64,000 nt of DNA from assembly GCF_014648075.1 (NCBI RefSeq), contig NZ_BMQK01000009.1:124001-188000 (forward strand), in the 5' to 3' direction. The position numbers and the translations under genes are program-made. The notes under the pieces are model-generated. The model saw only the letters and a list, made by a program, of their open reading frames with translations. It made no database searches and was not told the origin of the DNA. Below are positions 25,540 to 34,224 of the stretch, in pieces. Numbering within the stretch: the first letter of the stretch is position 1; every line of letters begins with the position of its first letter. The DNA is from Streptomyces ruber (GTDB lineage: Bacteria > Actinomycetota > Actinomycetes > Streptomycetales > Streptomycetaceae).

Positions 25540-26280
25540 TCAGTTCAGGCTCGTCGGACCACGGGTCAGCTCCACCGCCGGCAGCGACGGCAGGCCGCGG
25601 ATGATGGCTGCCTCCGCCCGCAGCAGTCTCAGCTCGTCGCGCAGGCGCGAGGCCGTGTCCGGGGCCTGGAGGAGGCGCTGCTTGGTCGGGGTGTCGAGCA
25701 TCATCGCCGCCGCCACCAGGTACGAGACCACGGACGGCTCGTCCGGCAGCTCCGCCCCCGTGGACAGCGACCGCTCCCGGGCGCCCGCCAGCCGCTTCTG
25801 GTACTGGCGGAAGGCGCGCAGCACCCCCTCGGCCAGCGCCCCCGCCTCGTCGCCCGGCTGCTCCGGGAGTTCCTCCAGCTCGGCCGTCAGGAACGGACCC
25901 GACGCGTCCACCGACTTCAGGCGCACCCGGGTCGTGCCGGTCGCCAGCACCTCGAACGTCCCGTTGTCGCGCTCCCGGACGGTCGCCGCGTCCGCGACGC
26001 AGCCCACCCCGTGGAACGCCTTCAGCGGGTTCTCGCCGAAGCCCGCCGCCGGACCGCGCTCGGGCAGGGCCGTCGGGTCCGGCATGCCGGGGGCGCTGGG
26101 CGCGACCTCGTGGCCGTCGCGGATCGCGACGACGGCGAACCGGCGGGGAGCGGACTCGGGGGTCTTCAGCAGCTCGCGCATCATGGCGCGATAGCGCTCC
26201 TCGAAGACGTTCAGCGGGAGCACGAGTCCCGGGAACAGCACCGAGTCGAGGGGAAAGAGCGGCAGCCGGACGGTGGTCAC
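25540..26280 (-). CDS. LON substrate-binding-domain protein
   Basis: 246 residues forming a stand-alone LON N-terminal domain: RLPLFPLDSVLFPGLVLPLN, VFEERYRAMM, FHGVGCVADA and FEVLATGTTRVRL. No ATPase or protease domain is present. It probably acts as an adaptor or substrate-binding protein. The GTG at 26280 follows TAGGCT (minus strand, 26294-26289) by 8 bases, suggesting a leaderless transcript. Confidence 0.87.
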   Translation of the reverse strand: MTTVRLPLFPLDSVLFPGLVLPLNVFEERYRAMMRELLKTPESAPRRFAVVAIRDGHEVAPSAPGMPDPTALPERGPAAGFGENPLKAFHGVGCVADAATVRERDNGTFEVLATGTTRVRLKSVDASGPFLTAELEELPEQPGDEAGALAEGVLRAFRQYQKRLAGARERSLSTGAELPDEPSVVSYLVAAAMMLDTPTKQRLLQAPDTASRLRDELRLLRAEAAIIRGLPSLPAVELTRGPTSLN

Positions 26281-26378
26281 GACGCAAGAGCCTAATGGTC
26301 ACCGGGACACGTTCGTCCGGCGCGCCCGCCGAGTGGACGGGAGGGGACACCGCGACGCACGGGAACTCCCTGGTCAAC

Positions 26379-26438
26379 CACGGTCGCACCCGTCCTTCGG
26401 TACGGTCTCGCCGCCCGTCGTCACGGTCGCACCCGTCC
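26379..26438. repeat. 17-bp direct repeat pair
   Basis: CACGGTCGCACCCGTCC occurs at 26379-26395 and again at 26422-26438, just past the stop of the large leftward membrane protein gene. Nothing coding is seen between the copies. Confidence 0.6.
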
Positions 26439-26439
26439 G

Positions 26440-28020
26440 TCAGTTCCGGGTCAGCAGCCTCGTCGCCCCCGCCGCCACCGCCGTCGCCAGGATCCAGCCC
26501 ACCATGATCACCACGGCGGCCAGCCACTGCCACACCCCGTGCAGCTGCCAGTAGCCCACCTGCCCGAGGTCCACGACCGGCAGCAGCAGGTCCAGCGCGA
26601 ACAGGGACGCGTTCCACGGCGGGTGCTCGCCGCCCTTGATGGGCGGGTGGTCGGCGCGCGAGAAGGCGATCGAGGTCGCCGCCCACAGCACCGCCATCCA
26701 CACCGCGGCCCGGCCCGGCCGGTACCCGTACCCGACCGTCCAGTCCTGGGTGTAGCCCCACAGCTTGCCCGCGAGCGGCAGGTTCTCGCGGCGGTGGCGC
26801 TGCTTGGTGAGGAGCACCTCGCGAGCGTCCTCGTCCTCCCCGCCCGCGCGGAGCACGGCGGCCAGCCGCTCGTACGGCTCCGGGTTGTACTCGGCGGTCG
26901 CGGCCGCCACCCAGTTCAGCCGTCTGGCCAGCGGGAACGGGCCGCGCGGCACCAGGTTCTCGTACGTGAAGCCGCCCATCTGGATGCGGCCCGGGCCCGG
27001 CCAGCTGTCGGCCCTGTCCATCAGGTTGACGATCCGCGCGCCCGACAGGACGACCCTGCCGCGCTCCGGTCTCTCGCACAGGAAACGCAGCTCGGGCACC
27101 TGCACCCGGCGCAGCGACAGCTCCTGGTCCTCGGCGAGCAGGAACCGGGCGTGTTCCAGGTCGACCGAGTCGCCGAACCGGCCGTCGTCGAGCCGTATGC
27201 CGCCCTGGCAGCTGAACCGCTGCACGCGCGTGCCCTGCGCCGGGGTGATGCCGACGCTGTAGTACGGGGTGGAGAGGGCCGCCGGGGTGAGGTAGAGCGT
27301 GCGCTCCACGGTGAGCTGCGGGGCGTTCAGCGCCAGGCGCCCGTACTGGTTGGACAGCCGGGAGCCGCGCAGGCTCAGCGACACGCCGACCGTGGCGCCG
27401 CGCAGACTGAACTCGCCGTGCGACTCCAGCAGCTCGGCCTGGAGGTCCTGCCCGACGGTCAGACCGTCGCCGTTGATCGAGCGGCCGCGCCGGTCGCGGT
27501 AGACCACGGCCTGGTTGAGCAGCAGGTCCGTGCCGATGTGCGCGTCCGTCAGCCGTATCCCGTTGTGCACCCGGCAGCGCGCCAGGTGCAGGTCGCCCTC
27601 GGTGTGCACGCGGGCCGCCTCCAGCCGGGGCAGCGAGCAGTCCAGCAGCCGCACGGTGGTGAACCGGGCCTCCGGCAGCCGCACCTCCTGCTCGAACCGG
27701 CAGCCCTTCAGCTCCACGTACGGCACGACCGTGCCGCCCGCCAGGTCGACGGGGCCCGTGATCTGGACGCCCACCAGCTTCAGCGCCGACACCCGGCCCG
27801 CGAGGGCGGGCGGCCCGTCCAGCAGCAGCCAGCACACGATGCGCGCCCGCACGGTGCGCTCCGGCCCCCAGAAGTGCCCGGAGTGCGGGTCGTCCACCGC
27901 AGCGTCGCCGCTGCGCAGGTCGTACACGCTGCCGTTGCGGAAGGCCTGCCACATCCCGATCTCGGCGGCGGTCAGGTCGTCCGGTGGATCCCCCGGCCGG
28001 ACGTCTGCACCTTCACTCAC
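26440..28020 (-). CDS. Large membrane protein with repeat-like N-terminal domain
   Basis: 526 residues. The first ~370 look like a right-handed beta-solenoid: recurring short units with conserved hydrophobic and Arg/Leu positions (VELKGCRFEQEVRLPEARFTT, GDLHLARCRVHNGIRL, and so on), reminiscent of pentapeptide-repeat proteins. The last ~110 carry two or three transmembrane segments (AAVWMAVLWAATSIAF, WLAAVVIMVGWILATAVAAG). Similar streptomycete proteins are often labelled membrane-associated oxidoreductase, but no redox motif is visible. The GTG at 28020 has AGAAGGGA upstream. The function is unknown. Confidence 0.7.
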   Translation of the reverse strand: MSEGADVRPGDPPDDLTAAEIGMWQAFRNGSVYDLRSGDAAVDDPHSGHFWGPERTVRARIVCWLLLDGPPALAGRVSALKLVGVQITGPVDLAGGTVVPYVELKGCRFEQEVRLPEARFTTVRLLDCSLPRLEAARVHTEGDLHLARCRVHNGIRLTDAHIGTDLLLNQAVVYRDRRGRSINGDGLTVGQDLQAELLESHGEFSLRGATVGVSLSLRGSRLSNQYGRLALNAPQLTVERTLYLTPAALSTPYYSVGITPAQGTRVQRFSCQGGIRLDDGRFGDSVDLEHARFLLAEDQELSLRRVQVPELRFLCERPERGRVVLSGARIVNLMDRADSWPGPGRIQMGGFTYENLVPRGPFPLARRLNWVAAATAEYNPEPYERLAAVLRAGGEDEDAREVLLTKQRHRRENLPLAGKLWGYTQDWTVGYGYRPGRAAVWMAVLWAATSIAFSRADHPPIKGGEHPPWNASLFALDLLLPVVDLGQVGYWQLHGVWQWLAAVVIMVGWILATAVAAGATRLLTRN

Positions 28021-28249
28021 GGCTCGCGTCCCTTCTGCCCCGTACCCCGTCTGCCGCCCGGGCGGACGCAGATTCCCCACGCCGCCCGGCCGCCTCATCT
28101 ACCCGCGGGTTCGCACACCCGTCCCATGCCCGCTGAGTGACGTCCTGAACACTAAACGTAAAGGCGATCTTCACGGATCCCCGCCGGTCGTGTATCAGCC
28201 ACTGGAACGCGCGCACGGCCCGCCGCACGGGTCTGAGAGAATTGGGCGT

Positions 28250-29584
28250 GTGATCTCCCGAATCGATCTGCGCGGCGAGGCCCTCACGGAGTTTCCGTCG
28301 GGGTCCGCCCTGCGCGACCTGCTGCCCCGAGCCGACTTCGACGTCGCGGCCGCCCTGGACAAGGTGCGCCCGATCTGCGAGGACGTGCATCATCGGGGCG
28401 ACGCGGCGCTGATCGAGTACGCCGAGCGGTTCGACGGCGTCCGCCTCACGTCGGTACGGGTCCCGGCCGAGGCCCTCACCGAGGCGCTGGAGCAGCTCGA
28501 CCCGGCCGTCCGTGCGGCCCTGGAGGAGTCGATCCGCCGCGCCCGCGCCGTCCACCGCGAGCAGCGCCGCTCCACGCACACCACGCAGGTCGTCCCCGGC
28601 GGCACGGTCACCGAGAAGTGGGTGCCGGTCGAGCGCGTCGGGCTGTACGCGCCCGGCGGCCGGTCGGTCTACCCGTCCTCCGTGATCATGAACGTGGTGC
28701 CCGCGCAGGAGGCCGGTGTCGGCTCCATCGCGCTCGCCTCACCCGCGCAGGCCGAGTTCGACGGCCTCCCGCACCCGACGATCCTCGCGGCCTGCGCGCT
28801 GCTCGGCGTCGACGAGGTGTACGCGGCCGGCGGCGCGACCGCGGTCGCGATGTTCGCGTACGGCACCGAGTCCTGCCCGCCCGCCAACATGGTCACCGGC
28901 CCCGGCAACATCTGGGTCGCCGCCGCCAAGCGGTACTTCACCGGCGTCATCGGCATCGACGCCGAGGCCGGCCCGACCGAGATCGCGGTCCTCGCCGACG
29001 ACACCGCCGACCCGGCGCACGTCGCCTCCGACCTGATCAGCCAGGCCGAGCACGACCCGCTCGCCGCCGCCGTCCTCGTCACCGACTCGGTCACCCTGGC
29101 CGACGCGGTCGCCAAGGAGCTGGAGCCGCAGGTCGCGGCCACCAAGCACATCGAGGACCGGATCCGCCCGGCCCTCGCCGGCCGGCAGTCCGCGATCGTC
29201 CTCGTCGACGGCGTCGAGGAGGGCCTGAAGGTCGTCAACGCCTACGGCGCCGAGCACCTGGAGATCCAGACCGCCGACGCGGCGGCGCTCGCCGAGCGCG
29301 TCGTCAACGCGGGCGCGGTCTTCGTCGGCCCCTGGGCGCCGGTCTCGCTCGGCGACTACGCGGCGGGCTCCAACCACGTCCTGCCCACCGGCGGCTGCGC
29401 CTGCCACTCCTCCGGCCTGTCCGTCCAGTCCTTCCTGCGCGGCATCCACATCGTCGACTACACGAAGGACGCGCTGGCGGACGTCGCGCACCACGTGGTC
29501 ACGCTGGCGGAGGCGGAGGACCTGCCCGCGCACGGGGCGGCGATCAAGGCACGGTTCGGGTGGAAGGTGCCGGAAGGCAAGTGA
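28250..29584 (+). CDS. hisD: Histidinol dehydrogenase
   Basis: HisD oxidises L-histidinol to histidine in two NAD-dependent steps. The 444-aa protein shows YAPGGRSVYPSSVIMN, AGGATAVAMFAYGTESCPPANMVTGPGN and the zinc/catalytic region YGAEHLEIQT and GSNHVLPTGG. It is the first gene of the operon. GTG 28250 follows GAGAAT by 7 bases with no Shine-Dalgarno, so the operon mRNA may start at the hisD codon. The stop overlaps the hisC start (GTGA). Confidence 0.97.
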   Translation: MISRIDLRGEALTEFPSGSALRDLLPRADFDVAAALDKVRPICEDVHHRGDAALIEYAERFDGVRLTSVRVPAEALTEALEQLDPAVRAALEESIRRARAVHREQRRSTHTTQVVPGGTVTEKWVPVERVGLYAPGGRSVYPSSVIMNVVPAQEAGVGSIALASPAQAEFDGLPHPTILAACALLGVDEVYAAGGATAVAMFAYGTESCPPANMVTGPGNIWVAAAKRYFTGVIGIDAEAGPTEIAVLADDTADPAHVASDLISQAEHDPLAAAVLVTDSVTLADAVAKELEPQVAATKHIEDRIRPALAGRQSAIVLVDGVEEGLKVVNAYGAEHLEIQTADAAALAERVVNAGAVFVGPWAPVSLGDYAAGSNHVLPTGGCACHSSGLSVQSFLRGIHIVDYTKDALADVAHHVVTLAEAEDLPAHGAAIKARFGWKVPEGK

Positions 29585-30729
29585 CGAACGTGACTGACGT
29601 GACCGATGTGAAGAACGTACGCATCGACGACCTCCCCGTACGGGACGAGCTGCGCGGCAAGTCCCCCTACGGCGCGCCGCAGCTGGACGTCCCCGTACGC
29701 CTGAACACCAACGAGAACCCCTACCCGCTTCCCGAACCGCTCGTCGAACGGATCGCCGAGCGGGTGCGCGAGGCGGCCCGCGACCTCAACCGCTACCCCG
29801 ACCGGGACGCGGTCGAGCTGCGCACGAAGCTGGCCGAGTACCTGACGCGGACGGCCGGCCACCCGGTCGCCACCGAGAACGTCTGGGCGGCCAACGGCTC
29901 CAACGAGGTCATCCAGCAGCTGCTGCAGACCTTCGGCGGACCCGGCCGCACCGCGATCGGTTTCGAGCCCTCGTACTCGATGCACGGGCTCATCGCGCGC
30001 GGCACGGGCACGGGCTGGATCAGCGGACCGCGGGGCGAGGACTTCACCATCGACCTCGAGGCGGCCGAGAAGGCGATCGCCGAGCACCGCCCCGACGTCG
30101 TCTTCATCACCACCCCGAACAACCCCACCGGCAACGCGGTCCCGCGCGCGACGATCCTCGCCCTGTACGAGGCCGCGCAGGCGGCGAAGCCGTCGATGGT
30201 GGTCGTGGACGAGGCGTACGTCGAGTTCAGCCACGGCGACTCACTGCTGCCGCTGCTGCCGGGCCGCCCGCACCTCGTGATCTCCCGGACCATGTCCAAG
30301 GCGTTCGGCGCGGCGGGCCTGCGTCTCGGCTACCTCGCCGCGCACCCGGCCGTCGTGGACGCCGTCCAGCTCGTCCGGCTGCCGTACCACCTCTCCGCCG
30401 TCACCCAGGCGACCGCGCTGGCCGCCCTGGAGCACACCGACACGCTGCTCGGCTACGTCGAGCAGCTCAAGACGGAGCGGGACCGGCTGGTCGCGGAGCT
30501 GCGCGGACTCGGCTACGAGGTGACCGAGTCGGACGCGAACTTCGTGCAGTTCGGGCGGTTCGACGGCGCGGACGGCGCCCACCGGGCGTGGCGCGCGATC
30601 CTCGACCGGGGCGTCCTGGTCCGGGACAACGGGGTGCCGGGGTGGCTGCGGGTCACCGCCGGAACCCCCGCCGAGAACGACGCGTTCCTCGACGCGGTAC
30701 GTGAACTCAAGAAGGAGCGACAGGCATGA
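29581..30729 (+). CDS. hisC: Histidinol-phosphate aminotransferase
   Basis: A PLP-dependent fold-type I aminotransferase that makes histidinol phosphate. Motifs: NTNENPYPLPEP, NGSNEVIQQLLQTFGGPG, TTPNNPTGN, VVDEAYVEF and the PLP lysine in SRTMSKAFGAAGLRLGY. Four in-frame GTG codons (29581, 29590, 29599, 29608) are possible starts because the N-terminus is the repetitive VTNVTDVTDV. 29581 overlaps the hisD stop, but the GGAAGG ribosome-binding site is better spaced for 29590. Confidence 0.96.
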   Translation: MTNVTDVTDVKNVRIDDLPVRDELRGKSPYGAPQLDVPVRLNTNENPYPLPEPLVERIAERVREAARDLNRYPDRDAVELRTKLAEYLTRTAGHPVATENVWAANGSNEVIQQLLQTFGGPGRTAIGFEPSYSMHGLIARGTGTGWISGPRGEDFTIDLEAAEKAIAEHRPDVVFITTPNNPTGNAVPRATILALYEAAQAAKPSMVVVDEAYVEFSHGDSLLPLLPGRPHLVISRTMSKAFGAAGLRLGYLAAHPAVVDAVQLVRLPYHLSAVTQATALAALEHTDTLLGYVEQLKTERDRLVAELRGLGYEVTESDANFVQFGRFDGADGAHRAWRAILDRGVLVRDNGVPGWLRVTAGTPAENDAFLDAVRELKKERQA

Positions 30730-31319
30730 GCCGCGTAGGGCGCGTGGAGCGCACCACCAAGGAGACCTCGGTGCTCGTCGAGATCGACCTCGACGGCACC
30801 GGCAGGACCGACATCGCCACCGGCGTCGGCTTCTACGACCACATGCTCGACCAGCTCGGCCGTCACGGCCTCTTCGACCTCACGGTCAAGACCGAGGGCG
30901 ACCTGCACATCGACTCGCACCACACCATCGAGGACACCGCCCTCGCCCTCGGCGCCGCTTTCAGGCAGGCCCTCGGCGACAAGGTCGGCATCTACCGCTT
31001 CGGCAACTGCACGGTCCCGCTGGACGAGTCCCTCGCCCAGGTCACCGTCGACCTCTCCGGCCGCCCCTACCTCGTGCACACCGAGCCCGAGAACATGGCG
31101 CCGATGATCGGCGAGTACGACGTGACGATGACCCGGCACATACTGGAGTCCTTCGTCGCCCAGGCCCAGATCGCGCTGCACGTCCACGTGCCGTACGGGC
31201 GCAACGCCCACCACATCGTGGAGTGCCAGTTCAAGGCGCTGGCCCGGGCGCTCCGGTACGCCAGCGAGCGCGACCCGCGCGCGGCCGGCATCCTGCCCTC
31301 CACGAAGGGCGCACTGTGA
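30726..31319 (+). CDS. hisB: Imidazoleglycerol-phosphate dehydratase
   Basis: 197 aa, the single-function actinobacterial form without the phosphatase domain. The metal-binding His/Glu motifs are present: FYDHMLDQLGRHG, DSHHTIEDTA and PYGRNAHHIVECQFKA. It dehydrates imidazole glycerol phosphate in histidine synthesis. The ATG overlaps the hisC stop (ATGA), and its own stop overlaps the next start (GTGA). Confidence 0.97.
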   Translation: MSRVGRVERTTKETSVLVEIDLDGTGRTDIATGVGFYDHMLDQLGRHGLFDLTVKTEGDLHIDSHHTIEDTALALGAAFRQALGDKVGIYRFGNCTVPLDESLAQVTVDLSGRPYLVHTEPENMAPMIGEYDVTMTRHILESFVAQAQIALHVHVPYGRNAHHIVECQFKALARALRYASERDPRAAGILPSTKGAL

Positions 31320-31480
31320 ACGGACTGTCGACCCTCCTGATCGTCGTCGGTCTGTTCCTGATCGGCGGGATCATCTCGTTCGTCAAGCAGAAGATGCCCA
31401 CAAGCCTGATAGTGCTGCTGTCGATCGGCGCGGCGATGTGTCTGGTCGCGGGCATCCTGAGGCTGGAGGTGTGGAATTGA
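31316..31480 (+). CDS. 54-aa membrane protein within the his operon
   Basis: Encodes VNGLSTLLIVVGLFLIGG, then ISFVKQKMPTS, then a second hydrophobic segment LIVLLSIGAAMCLVAGILRL and the end EVWN. These are two transmembrane helices joined by a short basic loop, a hairpin protein. The GTG overlaps the hisB stop and the stop overlaps the hisH TTG, so it is translationally coupled on both sides. This position argues it is real and expressed with histidine genes, yet no histidine role is known to me. Confidence 0.85.
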   Translation: MNGLSTLLIVVGLFLIGGIISFVKQKMPTSLIVLLSIGAAMCLVAGILRLEVWN

Positions 31481-32139
31481 GCACCCCGACACCTGCTGGT
31501 GGCACTCGCAAGAAGGTCGTCGTCTTCGACTACGGCTTCGGCAACGTCCGGTCGGCCGAGCGCGCCCTCGTGCGCGCCGGCGCCGACGTCGAGATCACCC
31601 GTGACTACGACAAGGCCATGAACGCCGACGGCCTGCTGGTGCCCGGCGTCGGCGCCTTCGCCGCCTGCATGCGCGGTCTGAAGGAGGCGCGCGGCGACTG
31701 GGTCGTCGGGCGCCGGCTGGCCGGCGGACGCCCCGTGATGGGCATCTGCGTCGGCATGCAGATCCTCTTCGCACGCGGCATCGAGCACGGCGAGGAGGCC
31801 GAGGGCCTCGACGAGTGGCCCGGCACGGTCGGCCCGCTCCAGGCCGACGTCGTCCCCCACATGGGCTGGAACACGGTCGACGTCCCGGCCGGTTCGGAGC
31901 TGTTCGCGGGCCTCGACCCGGACGCACGCTTCTACTTCGTGCACTCCTACGCCGTCCACGACTGGACGCTGGAGTCGCACAACCCGGCCCTGACCGCCCC
32001 CAAGGTCACCTGGTCGACGCACGGCAAGCCGTTCGTGGCGGCCGTCGAGAACGGCGCCCTGTGGGCCACCCAGTTCCACCCCGAGAAGTCCGGCGACGCC
32101 GGAGCGCAGCTGCTCACCAACTGGATCGGAACCCTGTAG
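31477..32139 (+). CDS. hisH: Imidazole glycerol phosphate synthase, glutaminase subunit
   Basis: Class I glutamine amidotransferase supplying ammonia to HisF. The catalytic triad is Cys91 in GICVGMQ, His201 and Glu203 in QFHPEKS. A TTG start at 31477 is proposed: GGAGGT lies 6 bases upstream, and TTGA overlaps the stop of the small membrane gene. The only nearby GTG (31471) abuts the Shine-Dalgarno. The resulting N-terminus is MSTPTPAGGTRKKVVVFDYG, 220 aa. Confidence 0.95.
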   Translation: MSTPTPAGGTRKKVVVFDYGFGNVRSAERALVRAGADVEITRDYDKAMNADGLLVPGVGAFAACMRGLKEARGDWVVGRRLAGGRPVMGICVGMQILFARGIEHGEEAEGLDEWPGTVGPLQADVVPHMGWNTVDVPAGSELFAGLDPDARFYFVHSYAVHDWTLESHNPALTAPKVTWSTHGKPFVAAVENGALWATQFHPEKSGDAGAQLLTNWIGTL

Positions 32140-32142
32140 ACC

Positions 32143-32865
32143 ATGGCCAAGCTCGAACTCCTCCCCGCCGTCGACGTCCGTGACGGCCAGGCCGTCCGCC
32201 TCGTGCACGGCGAGTCCGGCACGGAGACCTCCTACGGCTCCCCGCTGGAGGCCGCCCTCGCCTGGCAGCGGTCGGGCGCCGAGTGGCTGCACCTGGTCGA
32301 CCTGGACGCCGCGTTCGGCACCGGCGACAACCGGAAGCTGATCGCCGAGGTCGCCGGGGCCATGGACATCAAGGTGGAGCTGTCCGGCGGCATCCGCGAC
32401 GACGACACCCTCGCCGCCGCCCTCGCCACCGGCTGCACCCGCGTCAACCTGGGCACCGCCGCCCTGGAGACCCCCGAGTGGGTCGCCAAGGTCATCGCCG
32501 AGCACGGCGACAGGATCGCCGTCGGCCTCGACGTCCGCGGCACCACCCTGCGCGGCCGCGGCTGGACCCGCGACGGCGGCGACCTGTACGAGACGCTGGA
32601 GCGCCTGAACAAGGAGGGCTGCGCCCGCTACGTCGTCACGGACATCGCCAAGGACGGCACGCTCCAGGGCCCCAACCTGGAGCTCCTGAAGAACGTCTGC
32701 GCGGCGACGGACCGTCCGGTCGTGGCCTCGGGCGGCGTGTCCTCGCTGGACGACCTGCGGGCCATCGCCTCCCTGGTGCCCGACGGTGTCGAGGGCGCCA
32801 TCGTCGGGAAGGCCCTGTACGCGAAGGCGTTCACCCTGGAAGAGGCCCTCGAGGCCACCTCGTGA
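32143..32865 (+). CDS. priA: PriA: bifunctional HisA/TrpF isomerase
   Basis: A (beta/alpha)8 isomerase of 240 aa with catalytic Asp11 (LPAVDVRDG) and Asp130 (VGLDVRG), phosphate-binding SGG and ASGGVSS loops. Actinobacterial PriA isomerises both ProFAR (histidine) and phosphoribosylanthranilate (tryptophan). That is consistent with the lack of a trpF among the trp genes at 36847-43753. It starts 3 bp after the hisH stop. Confidence 0.95.
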   Translation: MAKLELLPAVDVRDGQAVRLVHGESGTETSYGSPLEAALAWQRSGAEWLHLVDLDAAFGTGDNRKLIAEVAGAMDIKVELSGGIRDDDTLAAALATGCTRVNLGTAALETPEWVAKVIAEHGDRIAVGLDVRGTTLRGRGWTRDGGDLYETLERLNKEGCARYVVTDIAKDGTLQGPNLELLKNVCAATDRPVVASGGVSSLDDLRAIASLVPDGVEGAIVGKALYAKAFTLEEALEATS

Positions 32866-32897
32866 AAGCGTGAGACTGTGAAGAGGGATGCGGTGTC

Positions 32898-33302
32898 ATG
32901 ACCTCCGAAGCCGTACGGCGCGTGCAGAGCGGTAGTGCCTGGGAAGAGTCCTTCGGTTTCGCACGCGCCGTCGCGGCGGGCGACCGCGTGCTGGTGGCGG
33001 GCACGACGTCCCTCCAGGGCGACGTGCTGTACGGGGAGGGCGACCCGTACGAACAGGCCAAGGTGGCCTTCACCAACGCGCTGGAGGCGATCGCGGAGTT
33101 CGGGCTCGACGCCCGGTCGGTGGTGCGGACGAGGATGTACCTGACCCACCTCAGGGACGTGGACGAGGCGGGCCGGGCCCACAAGGAGCTCTTCGACGCG
33201 GTGCGCCCGGTGGCCACCCTGCTGGTCGTGGAGAACTTCATCGACTCCCGCATCCTGGTCGAAGTGGAACTGGAGGCCTACCGGGCCCCGGACAAGCCGT
33301 AG
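32898..33302 (+). CDS. RidA-family protein inside the his operon
   Basis: 134 aa with the RidA/YjgF fold; the key Arg lies in DSRILVEVELEAYR. RidA proteins hydrolyse reactive enamine/imine intermediates, although several subgroups lack known activity. It has a GAGGGATG-type ribosome-binding site and lies between priA and hisF, so it is probably cotranscribed. Whether it detoxifies an intermediate of the His/Trp branch is an inference. Confidence 0.87.
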   Translation: MTSEAVRRVQSGSAWEESFGFARAVAAGDRVLVAGTTSLQGDVLYGEGDPYEQAKVAFTNALEAIAEFGLDARSVVRTRMYLTHLRDVDEAGRAHKELFDAVRPVATLLVVENFIDSRILVEVELEAYRAPDKP

Positions 33303-33363
33303 CCGACAAGTCATAGCCGAGCCGTAAGGCCGCAGAGCCGTATTCGTAAGGAGCCGTGGACCC

Positions 33364-34119
33364 ATGACCCTGGCGGTCCGAGTCATCCCCTGCCTGGACG
33401 TGGACAACGGCCGGGTCGTCAAGGGCGTCAACTTCCAGAACCTCCGCGACGCGGGCGACCCCGTCGAGATGGCCAAGGTGTACGACGCCGAGGGCGCCGA
33501 CGAGCTGACGTTCCTGGACATCACCGCGTCCTCCGGCAACCGCGAGACCACGTACGACGTGGTGCGCCGCACCGCCGAGCAGGTCTTCATCCCGCTGACC
33601 GTCGGCGGCGGCGTCCGCACCGCCGAGGACGTGGACAGGCTGCTGCGGGCCGGCGCGGACAAGGTCGGCGTGAACACCGCCGCCATCGCCCGCCCCGACC
33701 TGATCCGCGAGATCGCCGAACGCTTCGGCCGCCAGGTGCTCGTGCTCTCCGTCGACGCCCGCCGCACGGAGACCGGCTCCTTCGAGGTCACCACCCACGG
33801 CGGCCGCAAGGGCACCGGGATCGACGCGGTGGAGTGGGCGCACCGGGCCGCCGAGCTCGGCGCGGGCGAGATCCTGCTCAACTCGATGGACGCCGACGGC
33901 ACCAAGGACGGCTACGACATCGAGATGATCGAGGCCGTCCGCAAGCACGTGCGCGTTCCGGTCATCGCCTCCGGCGGCGCGGGCAGGCTGACCGACTTCC
34001 CGCCGGCCGTCGCCGCGGGGGCCGACGCGGTCCTGGCCGCGTCGGTCTTCCACTTCGGCGACCTGCGGATCGGCGAGGTCAAGCGGACGCTGCGGGCGGC
34101 GGGGCACCCCGTGCGGTGA
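33364..34119 (+). CDS. hisF: Imidazole glycerol phosphate synthase, cyclase subunit
   Basis: 251-aa (beta/alpha)8 cyclase that pairs with HisH. Catalytic Asp12 (IPCLDVDNG) and Asp131 (LSVDARR) are present, with LTVGGGVRT, LLNSMDADGTKDGYD and IASGGAG. It has AAGGAG 8 bases upstream. It is the last gene of the main his operon; hisI lies 2.3 kb further on. A terminator follows. Confidence 0.97.
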   Translation: MTLAVRVIPCLDVDNGRVVKGVNFQNLRDAGDPVEMAKVYDAEGADELTFLDITASSGNRETTYDVVRRTAEQVFIPLTVGGGVRTAEDVDRLLRAGADKVGVNTAAIARPDLIREIAERFGRQVLVLSVDARRTETGSFEVTTHGGRKGTGIDAVEWAHRAAELGAGEILLNSMDADGTKDGYDIEMIEAVRKHVRVPVIASGGAGRLTDFPPAVAAGADAVLAASVFHFGDLRIGEVKRTLRAAGHPVR

Positions 34120-34140
34120 CGCTCCGTCTGGCATGTGTCA

Positions 34141-34169
34141 CCGGCCGTTGCCGCGCGGCCGGGGCTTTT
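34141..34169 (+). terminator. Terminator after hisF
   Basis: A 7-bp stem CCGGCCG/CGGCCGG (34141-34147 with 34156-34162) is followed by GGCTTTT. It is a short but U-tailed intrinsic terminator closing the his operon. Confidence 0.65.
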
Positions 34170-34187
34170 CGGTGCCGACGGCGCCGG

Positions 34188-34217
34188 TTGGGAGCGCCCG
34201 CCACGGACTCGTAACGT
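34188..34217 (+). promoter_or_regulatory. Promoter of the MFS transporter gene
   Basis: TTGGGA (34188-34193), an 18-bp spacer and TAACGT (34212-34217) resemble a housekeeping promoter. The GTG start is 7 bases past the -10, implying a leaderless mRNA. Confidence 0.6.
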
Positions 34218-34224
34218 AGGCCCG

